Below are positions 11,760 through 23,100 of a stretch of DNA of 64,000 nucleotides, piece after piece. The DNA is from Sparassis latifolia. Its lineage: Eukaryota > Basidiomycota > Agaricomycetes > Polyporales > Sparassidaceae. The notes under the pieces are model-generated. The model made no database searches. It saw only the letters and a program-made list of their open reading frames with translations, and was not told the DNA's origin. The position numbers were made by a program, and so were the translations under genes. Each line of letters opens with the position of its first letter. Position 1 is the stretch's first letter. The stretch covers positions 2,480,001 through 2,544,000 of the forward strand of contig CM031561.1 of the NCBI GenBank assembly GCA_018466975.1, given 5' to 3'.

Positions 11760-14700
11760 CCATTCTCTCCACTTCCTCCTCTGCCCCCTCCTGCCCTGTT
11801 CCTATGCTGATCGACTGTGGTTTACCATCAGTTCTGATTCGTGAGGACATTGTTGAATGCTTTTAACTCCGCTGTATCAAGCTCTCCCAACCTTTCCCTC
11901 TTGGCAATGCTTGGGGCTCTGGACGGTAGGACGCCCACAAATGGGTTAAGCTACATATCACTTCTTCCGATTTTTCTTGGTCTTCCATCTCCTGTCGAGC
12001 CATCATCATGCCTTCCCTCTGCGCCCCTGTAATTCTCGGTAATCCTTTCCTTAAATTCAATCATCTTGTACTTGATGTCTCTGCTGGCTCCTTGATGGAT
12101 AAGCATACCCAACACAACATTCTCATCGATGCTCCTATGCACACACTGCCTCCCCCCCCACTTCCTCCTACCAAGCATCGTCGAGCAGCCAAGGAGACTT
12201 TCAATCTCCAAGCTCAATTTCGCCTTAGTCAACACCGCGACCTCACGTGCGACCTTCTTTTGAATGGTTCCCCCCTGCCTACCCCACCTGCCGACTCTCT
12301 TCCGACACCGACAGTCATCGCTGCCATTCATTTCAAGGTTGAGGAACTCGCCCTCCTGGAAACGCTCGATCGCGCCAATTCTGAGATAAAGACTCGCTTC
12401 TCTGATCTCTTCCCGACGATATTCCTCACATTGATGAACTTCCAACGGACGTCTATCATCACTTCCACCTTAAAGACCCTAACCTGGTCATTGCGCACTG
12501 GCAATATGAATGCCCCAAGAAATATCGCGAGGCCTGGAAGACCCTCCTCCAACAACACCTCGACGCCGGGCGTATGCGACTGTCCTCCTCCCCCTACTCT
12601 TCCCCTTGCTTCCTAATTCCGAAGGCGGACCCCACCACATTTTCGCGTTGGGTTGATGACTACTGTATCCTCAATGCTAACACCATCCCTGATGTTCACC
12701 CCCTCCCTAGCATCCAGGAAATATTATCTGACTGTGATCGTGGTAAGATTTGGGGAAAGCTTGATATGACTAACTCCTTCTTCCAGACTCATGTACATCC
12801 CGATGATGTCCCTTTTACTGCAGTTGCGACTCCTTTCAGTTTGTATGAATGGATGGTCATGCCTCAAGGTTGTCGCAATGCCCCCGCAACACATCAGCAT
12901 CGCATGTTCACTGCCCTCTGCCCTTATATCGGTTCTATCTGTCACATTTACCTCGATGATATTATCATATGGTCTGACTCCCTTGAAGACCACTGTTGAA
13001 ACATCGAAACTATTCTTTCTGCGCTGCGTGCACATCATCTCTATTGTTCTCCCAAAAAGACTGATCTCTTCTGCCTCGAGCTCCATTTTCTAGGTCACCA
13101 CATCTCCTGAGCTGGTGTCGAAGCAGACGATTCCAAAGTGGAGAAGATTCTTGCTTGGCTGGTCCCTTCGTCATCATCTGATGTTTGCTCCTTTCTTGGA
13201 CTTGTCAAGTACATCTCTAATTTCCTCCCTGCACTCTCTAACCACACCCGTATTCTGAATTCCCTCACTACCAAAGAGTCCAAATGCAATTTCCTCTGGT
13301 CTAGTGAACACCAGACTGCCTTCGATGTGGTTAAACAGCTCGTTGTCAGTTGCAAGTGTCTCACTGTGATCGACCATCAGAACAACATGGCCGATAACAA
13401 GATCTTTGTATGTACCGATGCAAGTGACTGGTGTTCAGGTGCTGTCCTCTCATTCAGCCCCACTCTTGAAACTGCCTGCCCGGTTGCCTTTGACTCCATG
13501 CAGCTCAAGGGCCCGGAACTTAACTATCCAGTTCACGAGAAAGAGCTCTTGGCCATTGTATGCGCTCTCAAAAATGGCGCGTCTACTTAATTGGCGTACC
13601 CTTCACCATCTATATGGACCACCGCACTCTCAAGAACTTCACCTTCCAGAAGAACCTCTCAAGATGACAAGCCCACTGGCAAGAATTTCTAGCCCAATAC
13701 GACTTCGAGATCGTCTACCTCCGTGGCGAGGATAACACCGTCGCCGACGCTCTTTCACGTCTCCTCGCTAAAGTTGTTCTCCCTCCCTTCGATCTCATTG
13801 AACCCTCATCCATAGCTGCCCTACTGCCTCTTTGGTCAGCTACCCAGAGCCGTTGTTCTATTTGACCGTCGCTTCTGACCCCTCCATTATGTCCCTCCAT
13901 ACATGCTGCCATGACCCACCTACGGGTCACCTCTGATCCTGATTGGCTACCCGTATTCGTGCTGGCTACAGTGATGACAAGTGGTGCTTACGCCTGCTTC
14001 GTGACCTCGTGAACACCACCTGCACTGATACAGCTACACGCCTACTCCTCGATGGCAAGCTTGATGGCCGCCACACTGCCAGCGTTGCCGTCAAGGACAG
14101 ACTTCTTTATGTCGATGAGCGACTCGTTATTCCTCGCGTGACTGATATTCATGAAGCACTTTTCTGCTTGGCACATGATTCCCTCGGACATTTTGGTTTC
14201 GACAAATCCTATGCCCACCTCTGTACATCCTACTACTGGCCCCACATGCATAAGGAGCTTGAAGAGCTTTATGTACCTGTGTGTGGTAAGTGCCAATGTA
14301 ATAAGTCCCTAACGCATAAGCCTGTTGGGCCCCTGCACCCTCTCCCTGTTCCAGACCAGCATTGCAACAGCATCACCATCAATTTTATCAGCCCTCTACC
14401 TGATGACGATGGTTACAATTGTATCGTCACAATGACTGACCATCTCGGTAGCAACGTTCATCTAGCACCCACGCGCACTGACATTTCCGCCGAGGACTTT
14501 GCTGCTCTCTTTTTCGAGAAGTGGTATTGCGAGAATGGTCTCCCCTTGGACATCATGTCTGACTGAGACCACCTTTTCATCAGTCAGTTCTGGAAAGCCC
14601 TTCACAAGCTCTCGGGGATCAAGCTTGAATGTTCACCTTTACCACCCTGAGACTGACAGTGCCAGCGAATGCTCCAACAAAACAGTCATACAGATGCTTC

Positions 14701-15479
14701 ACTATCATGTTGGCCGCAATCAGTCTGGCTGGGTCCGTGCCTTACCCCTCGTCCATTTCCAGCTCATGAATTCTGAGAATGCGTCCACGGGTTATACACC
14801 ATTCCAACTCAACCATGGATGCGCTGCCCACGTCATTCCCCCTATCACCCAGACATCTATCGACACCGCTTCTGAATGCCATGGACTGGACGCTACTCAT
14901 GCTGTGGACATCCTTAACCATATGGAGGTCGACACACTTGAAGCCCAGGACAACCTCATTCTTGCAAAAACCAACCAGACACTTGCCACCAATGCGTCCC
15001 GCTCTTCTGAGATTTCGTACTCTGTTGGCGACCGTGTCCTCCTCTCCACATTTCATTGTCGACGCGATTACATGCAGCGCAGTGATAACCATGTTGCCAA
15101 GTTCATGGTCAGATTTGACGGCCCTTACACTATCTCCCACTCCTACCCCGAATTCTTCGCTTACACACTAGACCTCCCTCCGCACATGTCCATTTTCCCC
15201 ACCTTTCATTCTTCTCTTCTCCACCCTTTTATTGCTAATGATCCTGAACTTTTCCCTTCCCGTCAGCTAGCTCAACCTGGACCTGTCATCACAGCTGACA
15301 GACAGGAAGAATGGTTTGTTGAGCACATCCTCGATTGCCGTCGACATGGTCGGGATTGGCGCTATCTGGTTCATTGGGCTGGCTATGGCCCCGAATCCAA
15401 TACTTGGCTTGCAGGATCTGACGTCGCTGACCCCCAAGCTTTAGATACCTTTTTACAGGAACATGGTCTATCAGCGTAA
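11760..15479 (+). pseudogene. Element A pol remnant: protease, RT, RNase H, integrase, chromodomain
   Basis: In order: a protease motif LIDCGLPS near 11807, where DSG/DTG is expected, so the active site is altered; reverse transcriptase from about 12600 with FSLYEWMVMPQG and the catalytic YLDD at 12949-12960; RNase H from about 13400 (CTDASDWCSGAVL, NYPVHEKELLAIV, MDHRTLKNF); the integrase HHCC finger near 14180-14300; a DDE core to about 14850; and a C-terminal chromodomain near 15310-15470 (HILDCRRHGRDWRYLVHWAG). In-frame TGA codons at 12997, 13108, 13665 and 14564 each sit where CGA (Arg) would restore conserved sequence, and at least three frame changes occur. Chromodomains of this type usually direct integration to heterochromatin. 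Confidence 0.88.
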
Positions 15480-15616
15480 GTCGCTGCAAAATCCTCAGCA
15501 CTCAAAACACATTGATCAAACTCCTTCCCTTCCTGCTCGTCTTCCGTCACTCGCTTTCCTTTCCCTTCTTTCTTCTTCCTCCCCCCCCTGCCCAAATTTT
15601 TTCTGACCGGTGAGAG

Positions 15617-15866
15617 TGTAACCCCACTCATGTGCTTACGACAGTTTGTTTGTCCCTCCTTCCTTTTACGTACTGTTTATATCATGTTCATCTTTGTTGC
15701 CCATTTCTTACTCTCTCCCCACGGCAACGAAGGTATGTACATGTACGCTATCTGCTCTGTATTGTAGTAGTGACTCTCTCCCCACAGCAACGAAGATTAT
15801 AGTTCGCACCTGTTCCATCTTTGGCTGATCCTGAGTGAAGCGTGCCCTCGACCGGACCCGCTTACA
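15617..15866 (+). repeat. Element A 3' LTR (250 bp)
   Basis: Direct copy of 9974-10223 with the same TGTAACC start and CTTACA end. The short purine run GGTGAGAG directly in front (15609-15616) is a weak candidate polypurine tract. Confidence 0.92.
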
Positions 15867-15994
15867 AGAGACAGTAGCCAGTGAGGAAACGAGTATGTCG
15901 GCTCAGTCAAGCTCATGGTCGGCCCAACTACTGTGCAATTACAACCAATCCGGCCAGTCACATGTCACGGCGATTTTCAGAGACCTCGCCAATA

Positions 15995-16355
15995 CAGTGT
16001 GTTGCATATGAAACTGGAATCACGTCTGTGCACCAGTTTATTTGTCCCGAACAAATAGAGCCTTTTGAGGTAACAGCACATGACTTCAGCATAGGGCCAG
16101 CAACCACGAATGCTCAGTGCTGCAGCTGTCTTGGGGAAGTTTGGGCATGTCGAGGACTGCACATTCAAGCAACAAGAACTGGATGCTTTTCAGAGCCCCT
16201 CGAGCTCACAATTCAATGTGAAGGAGTGCATTGTCGGTGCTCAGACGTTGCCGCACACTGCCGGCAGCCACACACCCCTACCCTATAAGGCTCTATTTGT
16301 CCTGGACAAACAAGCTGCCAGCGAACACGATTCCAGTTTCATATGCAATGCACTG
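15995..16355. mobile_element. MITE-like inverted-repeat element with TA target duplication
   Basis: About 73-bp imperfect inverted repeats form the ends. The left starts CAGTGTGTTGCATATG and the right ends CATATGCAATGCACTG. Each end is flanked by TA (15993-15994 and 16356-16357). The 361-bp length, the absence of coding capacity and the TA duplication fit a Tc1/mariner-type MITE. The arms both contain ATTTGTCC and AGAGCCTT (left) or the complement (right). Confidence 0.7.
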
Positions 16356-16357
16356 TA

Positions 16358-16851
16358 TTTTCTTCTGGATTTTTGGGAATTTAGATTTTTTGAACTGTCT
16401 AAAAAAGGCAAATGTTGGCCAGATTGGTCAACAGTACTGGCAGGACTCCAGGAAAATTCCTCTCAAGCTTAACCATTTTTGGGAGTATCGCACCAGATCT
16501 CAGGCCAAAGGAACCATTCCAGGGATGTTCTGCATGTAAGGTTGGGCTCAGCCATATCCCTCTAATGTCACTTGCATTGAACTTGTCTTGTAAAACTAAT
16601 CACATTGTAACAACTCGACAGATGGCCATTCTTCAAATGATGAAAATTAGTGGCTAAGGATCCTGAATTTTCATCATTAGTAATTCTCTCAAAGCATTGC
16701 ATGAAGTGCTGGATTACTCAAGGGAAGAATTGCATCAGGATCAGGGCATTACAACCTCATTCTCACAATATCCTATACACATTACTAGTAATATTAGAAA
16801 TCAAGCCTTAGTACCCAATTAGGAAGGCAGTGATGGTGGGTCAAGATGCAT
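16358..16851. other. Unique-looking spacer between the MITE and element B, with a hairpin
   Basis: No gene is seen. A short palindrome at about 16636-16676 (AATGATGAAAATT ... AATTTTCATCATT) could form a hairpin. The sequence ends at the outer edge of the element B LTR. Confidence 0.4.
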
Positions 16852-17235
16852 TGATGAGTGCACACCTGACACAAACACCTAAACCCAACTAAAACAAACT
16901 AGAAGGGCAAATCTGTATGAGAGGGAAGGGCATTGCGACTGTAAAATGATGCAAGTGGGTCCCAGAACCTTGACCAAAGCCTAAAGGGGATGCAACCTGT
17001 AAAAGAATGAGAGCTCGCGATGTAAATGCGAAGTCGAGTGACAATCTATGACAAAGTCGCAAAAGTCGGGAAGTGAGAAGCTAAAGTCATGACGTGATTG
17101 CCAAACTCATAGGCGAAGATGAACTTAATCACAAAGGGGAAGGGGAGTATCTGTAGCGAAATGCAGTATTCGCTGTCTCGACGAAGTCACAGTCAGTCTA
17201 ATTCAAAAGTCGGAGTAAGACTAATGCAGGTGGTA

Positions 17236-17416
17236 TGTAACGGGTCGGTTCTGATGACCATTACTCATTATGGACTGCTTACTACTTACATAAGCAAGTT
17301 GCTTTATATCCCCTACACTCACCATCTAGCTGTACCTACACTCAGTCTTAGCTACTTTTCGCTATATATTGAGTCCACTGCAGCCCTGGTGAGCCTAAGG
17401 ATCTAGGCTGCTTACA
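17236..17416 (+). repeat. Element C 5' LTR (181 bp)
   Basis: Runs from TGTAACGGGTCGG to CTAGGCTGCTTACA and matches 35353-35532 apart from one single-base indel and a few transitions. Confidence 0.9.
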
Positions 17417-17927
17417 CTTTTTTTGCCGTCTCAGAACTACTGCTGAAGTTCTGCTATGACTGGATACTACTGGCTGGATGGGCAGGAGCACTCACTGTGC
17501 CCTGCACGTCATACCTACCTGGCAACACCTCTCAGGACCTCTGAAGTCACGGTCATCATCAGTGACATAGGCCGTGTTGCCAACACACTGTGAGGATGGG
17601 TTGAGGCGAACAACCTCACTTATCGGCTCACAATCGCTGACTGGTTGGTCGAGTGACATCTCCACCTCGCCACCCTCCACGAGTGCTACACTTGTGAAGA
17701 TGGCCTTACCACCATCAAGCATGCTCACCGCCACCTCGATGCCCTCGCAGAATGCCTGGGAGCCGCTGTCACTCACGCAACTTTCGACGTGGCACGGACG
17801 CATCATCTTGTGACACGTGACCATGCCAAACGCGATGCCGCCACTCCTACCATCACACCCATGCTCCCTGCTTCCCCCTCCCTCGCATCTGAGAAGCTTG
17901 ATAGGGCCAAGCACCCGCACCACCTCA
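17417..17927 (+). other. Element C internal sequence, left part
   Basis: An open stretch on the plus strand (about 17600-17926) reads as a soluble helical protein with residues such as LHECYTCEDGLTTIKHAHRHL, interrupted by a TGA in CGA context near 17653. It may be a decayed gag-like product, but I recognise no family. It ends at the duplication CCTCA where the copia element begins. Confidence 0.4.
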
Positions 17928-18340
17928 TGTCGCAATCTGAGATCGGGTTATTGTACGGCGCGTTTATAATACGTGCATGGTCTTATTTCTCTTGTGTTAA
18001 TTGTCTCTTTTGTTAACTCATCGAATGTCTTGTCTCTCAAGATTACGAGACAAGATCACCTAGAATACTTATACTGTGTATGAAGTAGGGAATGCTCCAG
18101 AGTCTTACACCTGGAGCATTCCGTGTACGTCTTCGTCTTCTCATGTATCCCACTGATTACTTACAAATCCATGCAGTGACCTGCGTGTCACTGCAGGTAT
18201 GAATACAGAGTCTTACACCTGGAGCATTCCGCTGACCCGCGTGTCACTGCAGCTCCGCTCTCCGGTCTTGTCCCTCACCCAGTCATACCACTGCGCTTCT
18301 ACGGCTTCGGCCATTCCCCGTTGCGTCTCATACGCTCATA
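17928..18340 (+). repeat. Copia 5' LTR (413 bp)
   Basis: Starts TGTCGCAATC and ends GCTCATA. It carries a 30-odd-bp phrase (AGAGTCTTACACCTGGAGCATTCCG) twice, at about 18100 and 18208. The ends TG...TA are slightly non-standard but are fixed by the target duplication. Confidence 0.93.
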
Positions 18341-18355
18341 GGTTATGAGCCCCGC
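18341..18355 (+). promoter_or_regulatory. Copia primer-binding site matching the initiator tRNA-Met anticodon arm
   Basis: Directly after the LTR is GGTTATGAGCCCCGC. The reverse complement of its first 12 bases, GGGCTCATAACC, is the conserved anticodon stem-loop of eukaryotic initiator tRNA-Met (CAU anticodon), not the 3' acceptor end. Drosophila copia and yeast Ty5 are known to prime from this internal region, using a half tRNA. Confidence 0.75.
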
Positions 18356-18631
18356 CCTTAACGGCTGAGGTGTCTCTTGTTCTTGCGCGCGTACTGGTAT
18401 TTTATGAAATATTTCTCTCATTATCAACAGACTGTTACTCTTGCGCGTAGCGCATATTCTTTCACTTCGCGAACACTACGACTTCAACAGGGATATGAAG
18501 TCGAAGATCTGACAGATCTCCCTCCCTATCAAACCGATTCGCCATTCGCTCATCTTGTTCGGATTGACTTTGACACTCTCACGTATATATCTCCCACTGC
18601 GACTGCTCAAATTCAAATCCCATTGCCCATC

Positions 18632-19198
18632 ATGTCCACGACCGTTGCCAAGGAATTTTCCGAGGTACCAAAGCTTGCGTCCGACGGCTCGAACTATCGC
18701 ATATGGCTCGGCCACGTCGAACGTGCTGCAGGTGCTTGCGAAGCAGAAGATCTGCTCCAGCATGCAGCGGACACTTCCTCGGCTGCAAATTTGAAGCTGA
18801 ACAAGCAGATGCTCAACGCGATCACGGCGAAATTCCCAGACTCACTTTTCAAGAAGTACCTCACCATCACCGAGGTCTATCTTGTGATGTCCGGCTTGAA
18901 AACGGAGTTTGGCATGTCCACCGCTGCTTCCGAGGCATGGACGGAGGCGAAGCTCTTCTCGCTTCGCTGCACGGATGAGTGCAAGGTCCGCCATCATCTA
19001 GATCAGCTTTTAGAGCTGAAGGACAAGCTTTCCGAGATGAACGTACGGATCGAGGACAGGACTTACATCAATGCTATCACCACCTCGATCCCTCGATCCT
19101 TTGCTCCTGTTGTCACGGCCATTGCCACAGCCACCGACATCTACAACTCGACCTTGGCCACCGGTGCCACGCTTCGCATTGTGACCTCTGTGGAAATC
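18632..19198 (+). pseudogene. Copia gag, N-terminal part, cut by insertion
   Basis: The reading frame starts at ATG 18632 (MSTTVAKEFSEVPKLASDG, typical of the N-terminal domain of copia gag) and contains SNYRIWLGHV and later MNVRIEDRTYINAITTSIP, as in the UBN2/gag family. It reaches GTGGAAATC at 19190-19198, where the foldback element enters. The same nine bases restart the gag frame at 28331, in the same reading phase. An upstream in-frame open stretch back to 18377 is probably leader. Confidence 0.88.
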
Positions 19199-19282
19199 AC
19201 AGCCCATTCAGTCATGTTTGTGAACTGGACTCCCATTTACCCTGACATTGTCATGAACTGGACTGCCAGCGGACGTCGGCCC
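19199..19282 (+). repeat. Left terminal inverted repeat of the foldback element
   Basis: Matches the reverse complement of 28247-28330 over most of its length. Each also carries an internal near-duplication, TGAACTGGACT / TCATGAACTGGAC. Confidence 0.85.
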
Positions 19283-19965
19283 ATTGGTCTGTGTAAGGAG
19301 CTGTCAGCGATCGGCTCATGGCGACAAAGGGAAGGCTGGAGCGATGGGCCCACCGCCATAGGAGTATTTCTGAGCGATCGGCCCACCGCCATGGTGCTAC
19401 TATTATACAGGCATGGGCCCACCGCCACGGTGATAGTTCTGAGCGATGGGCCCACCGCCATAGGTGTATTTCTGAGCGATCAGCTGACCGCCACGGGGCT
19501 ATTATACAGCCATCGGCCCACCGCCATAGGTATATTTCTGAGCGATCGGCCCACTACCAGGGGGCTATTATACAGCCATCGGCCCACCGCCATAGGTAGT
19601 GTTCTGAGTGATGGGCCCACCATCATAGGTAGTGTTCTGAGCGATGGGCCCACTGCCATAGGTAGTGTTCTGAGCCATCGGCCCACCGCCATAGGTATAT
19701 TTCTGAGCCATCGGCCCACCGCCATAGGTAGTGTTCTGAGCGATGGGCCGACCTCCATAGGTAGTGTTCTGAGCCATCGGCCCACCACCATGGGGCTATT
19801 ATACAGCCATCGGCCCACCGCCATAGGAGCCATTCTGAGCGATGGGCCCACCACCATAGATGTATTTCTGAGCCATCAGCCGACTGCCACGCTGCTATTA
19901 TACAGCCATCGACCCACCGTCACCGTGGTAGTACTGAGTGATGGGCCCAGTGCCACTAGTTTAGA
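19283..19965 (+). repeat. 33-bp tandem array, about 19 units, GGGCCCACCGCC core
   Basis: Units run as (C/G)AT(C/G)GGCCCACCGCCATAGG followed by TAGTGTTCTGAGC, TATATTTCTGAGC or GGCTATTATACAGC. The 33-base period equals eleven codons, so the array stays open on both strands, which gives long spurious ORFs (repeat peptide like RPTAIGSVLSD). Units alternate between at least three tail types. There are no spacers, so this is not a CRISPR array. Confidence 0.88.
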
Positions 19966-21890
19966 CTTCCTAGGTATATGGTGAGCCATGGCTTTACATG
20001 CTGGTGATGGTGAGACTCAATTTGCCAAAAAGTCGCCAACCTGGCTCTCCTTCTCTGGCAAAGTTTGTTAAACTTGGAGGTCTGTCTGAAACTTGTAGAA
20101 GAGGACTTATAAAGTGCAGTGCCACCATTCTATAAGTTCCTAGTATATAGCAAGCTGTGACTTTACATCCTGGTAATGGTGTGACTCAACTAGTAAAAAA
20201 CTCGCCATCCTGGCTTTCCTTCTTTGGTGAAGTTTATTAAACTTGGAGGACTCTGAAACTTGTAGAAGAGGACTTATAAAGTGCAGTGCCACCATTCTAT
20301 AAGTTCCTAGTATATGGCGAGCCATGGCTTTACATTCTGGTGATGGTGAGACTCAATTTGCCAAAAAGTCGCCAACCTGGCTCTCCTTCTCTGGCGAAGT
20401 TATTAAACTGGGAGGTTGGTCTGAAACTTGCAGAAGAGGACTTATAAAGTGCAGTTCCACCATTCTATAAGTTCCTAGTATATGGTGAGCCATGGCTTTA
20501 CATTCTAGTGATGGCGAGACTCAATTTGCCAAAAAGTCGCCAACCTGGCTCTCCTTCTCTGGCAAAGTTTGTTAAACTTGGAGGTCTGTCTGAAACTTGT
20601 AGCAGAGGATTCATGAAGTTAAATTCCATCATTTTATAAGTTCCTAGTATATGGCGAGCTGTGACTTTACATCCTGGTAATGGTGTGACTCAACTAGTAA
20701 AAAACTCGCCATCCTGGCTTTCCTTCTTTGGTGAAGTTTATTAAACTTGGAGGACTCTGAAACTTGTAGAAGAGGACTTATAAAGTGCAGTGCCACCATT
20801 CTATGAGTTCCTAGTATATGGCGAGCCATGGCTTTACATCCTGGTAATGGTGTGACTCAACTAGTAAAAAACGCACCATCCTGGCTCTCCTTCTTTGGCA
20901 AAGTTTGTTAAACTTAGGGCACTGTCTGAAACTTGGAGAAGAGAATTTATAAAGTACAGCGCCACCATTCCATGAGTTCCTAGTATATGGCGAGCCATGG
21001 CTTTACATTCTGGTGATGACGAGACTCAATTTGCCAAAAAGTCGCCAACCTGGCTCTCCTTCTCTGGCGAAGTTTGTTAAACTTGGAGGTCTGTCTGAAA
21101 CTTGTAGAAGAGGACTTATAAAGTGCAGTGCCACCATTCTATAAGTTCCTAGTATATGGCGAGCCATGGCTTTACATTCTGGTGATGGCAAGACTCAATT
21201 TGCCAAAAAGTCGCCAACCTGACTCTCCTTCTCTGGTGAAGTTTGGTAAACTTGGAGGTCTGTCTGAAACTTGTAGAAGAGGATTTATATGAGTTCCTGG
21301 TATATGGAGAGCCATGGCTTCACATTCTGGTGAAGGCGAGGCTCAACCAGTATACACTCGCCAACCTGCCTCTCTGTCTCTGGCAAAGTTCATTAAACAT
21401 GAAGCACGGTCTGAAACTTGTAGTAGGGGATTTATAAAGTGAAGTGCCACCATTCTATAAGTTCCTGGTATATGGAGAGCTATGGCCTCACATTCTGGTG
21501 AATGTGAGACTCAACCAGTAAAAAACTCAGCAATTTGACTCTCCTTTTTTGGCAAAGTTCATAAAACTTGGAGCATATCTGGAATTCATAGTAGTTGGTA
21601 TATAAAGTAAAGCACCACCATTTTATGAGTTCCTGATAGACGTTGAGCCATGGCTTCACATCCTGACAATGGCTAAACTTAATCTGGTGATTCTTCACTA
21701 ACCTGGTGGTCCTTCTCTGGTAAAGTTAATTCAACTTGAAGCACTGTCTGAAATTGATAACAGCTGTTGTATAAAGTGAAGGGCCACCATGTTATGAGTT
21801 CCTGATTGATAGCCAGCCATAGTTTCACACATAAAAATGCTAAACGACCAGCTTGCACTGCTTCTGTAATGAAGTCTGTATGCAATGGAG
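19966..21890 (+). repeat. About 170-bp tandem array, forward orientation, about 11 units
   Basis: Each unit contains GAGCCATGGCTTTACAT, GTGACTCAA or GAGACTCAA, AACTCGCCATCCTGG or AAGTCGCCAACCTGG, TTAAACTTGGAGG, GAAACTTGTAGAAGAGG and GTTCCTAGTATATGG. Units recur at about 19975, 20142, 20312, 20478, 20648, 20815, 20983 and 21151. From 21300 inward they shorten and diverge. Two subtypes (GCCATGGC and GCTGTGAC) alternate. Confidence 0.9.
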
Positions 21891-23100
21891 TATCATCTGA
21901 AACTTATGGCCAAAGTTATATACTGTGGAGTATGAACTGCAACTTGGAGTACCAATATCATATCGTGACTTAACAGATATTAATTCTCAATAACAATTAA
22001 GTGTAACTCTTTGGAAAGAGCTACACTTATGTTCATGAAGTGTGTTTTGCTTCTCAGATAACTAAATGCCAGATATTTATTAGAAAATGACAGATATATC
22101 TTTTTCAAGACAACATGTAGTCAACTGTAATGTTAAGTGATTGGCAAGCTTTACTTCTTAAAAAACAGCAAAGTTCACTTCAGAAGAGTTAGCAATATTT
22201 CACTCCAAGCTCTATAGACTTCTTATAAGCTTGTCAAGAATCTATCTAGCTGTAATATAAGGTCTATATAATCATCATCATTTAATGTAGATAGAAAAAT
22301 GTATTAAAGAAGAATCTCAAATGTATAGAAGAAAACACATATAGGAGCCATTACGTTCATGTAGATCTATGTGCACTCAGAGACTAAAAAGGAAAGTGTG
22401 ATTCCTTGACCAGTTCAGCAAGTCACGTGAAGTTCATTAAAGGTAGACAATATTGAATTCTTCACATAACACTAAGTGATTACAATCAAAACTAACCACA
22501 ACTTCATATCTCGCATATAAAGTGTTGTACTTTATTACACATAGTATCATGCAGAGAAATGGTAAGTTGTATGCTGAACTTCTCAAAGTGTTCACAGATC
22601 ATTAGAATGGCTGTGTGTATCTTGCTAAACTTCAAGAAGTAATGCAAGGCTTCTAATTTAGAGCATACAACTGCTGTTATAAGATTTAGTCACTCTTTCA
22701 TGTTATATATATATAAGATTATCACAGCCAGTTAGCATGCTAACTTGTGAGTGTATTTAGGATGATTAGATGTGGCTCACAACCAACTACGAAGTCATAC
22801 AACACTGACATTGAACAGTAATGCAACTGCTGCTCTAAGTTTTGAAAGGCTTAGATACTTCACTTTATAATAAATAGCAGATTGTCAGCATTGAATCTCA
22901 GTGCATCCACACTTTGTACAAACATAGCCTGACATCAGCCAGAAGTCCATATAAAAGGACATCACAGTATATAGCCACTGCTACAACTTATAGTCAGTAC
23001 TTCATATCATATGAAATTTATCAGTGTATGTGAAAAAAGAAGCATCAGGTTGCCAGTTACATTTTCACTATGGCTCACCATCTATAAGAAACACACAAAA
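21891..23100. other. AT-rich centre of the large palindrome
   Basis: About 1.2 kb of AT-rich sequence between the two mirrored arrays. I see no coding frame of note and no clear internal repeat, so it would form the loop if the arms paired. Confidence 0.6.

Larger units (their letters stand above)
9974..15866 (+). mobile_element. Element A: degenerate chromodomain Ty3/gypsy retrotransposon (chromovirus)
   Basis: Two direct repeats of 250 bp starting TGTAACC and ending CTTACA bound about 5.4 kb of internal sequence with gag, protease, reverse transcriptase, RNase H, integrase and chromodomain in the order typical of Ty3/gypsy. The flanking pentamers are AAAGA (9969-9973) and AGAGA (15867-15871), a target-site duplication with one mismatch. 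The internal region holds several frameshifts and TGA stops, so the element is not autonomous now. Immediately after the 5' LTR comes CTTTTTTTTG, a tract shared with element C. Confidence 0.93.

Noticed and set aside
19283..19965. CRISPR-like regular repeats
   Set aside because: Units are contiguous 33-bp tandem copies without unique spacers, in a eukaryotic genome, and belong to an inverted-repeat element.
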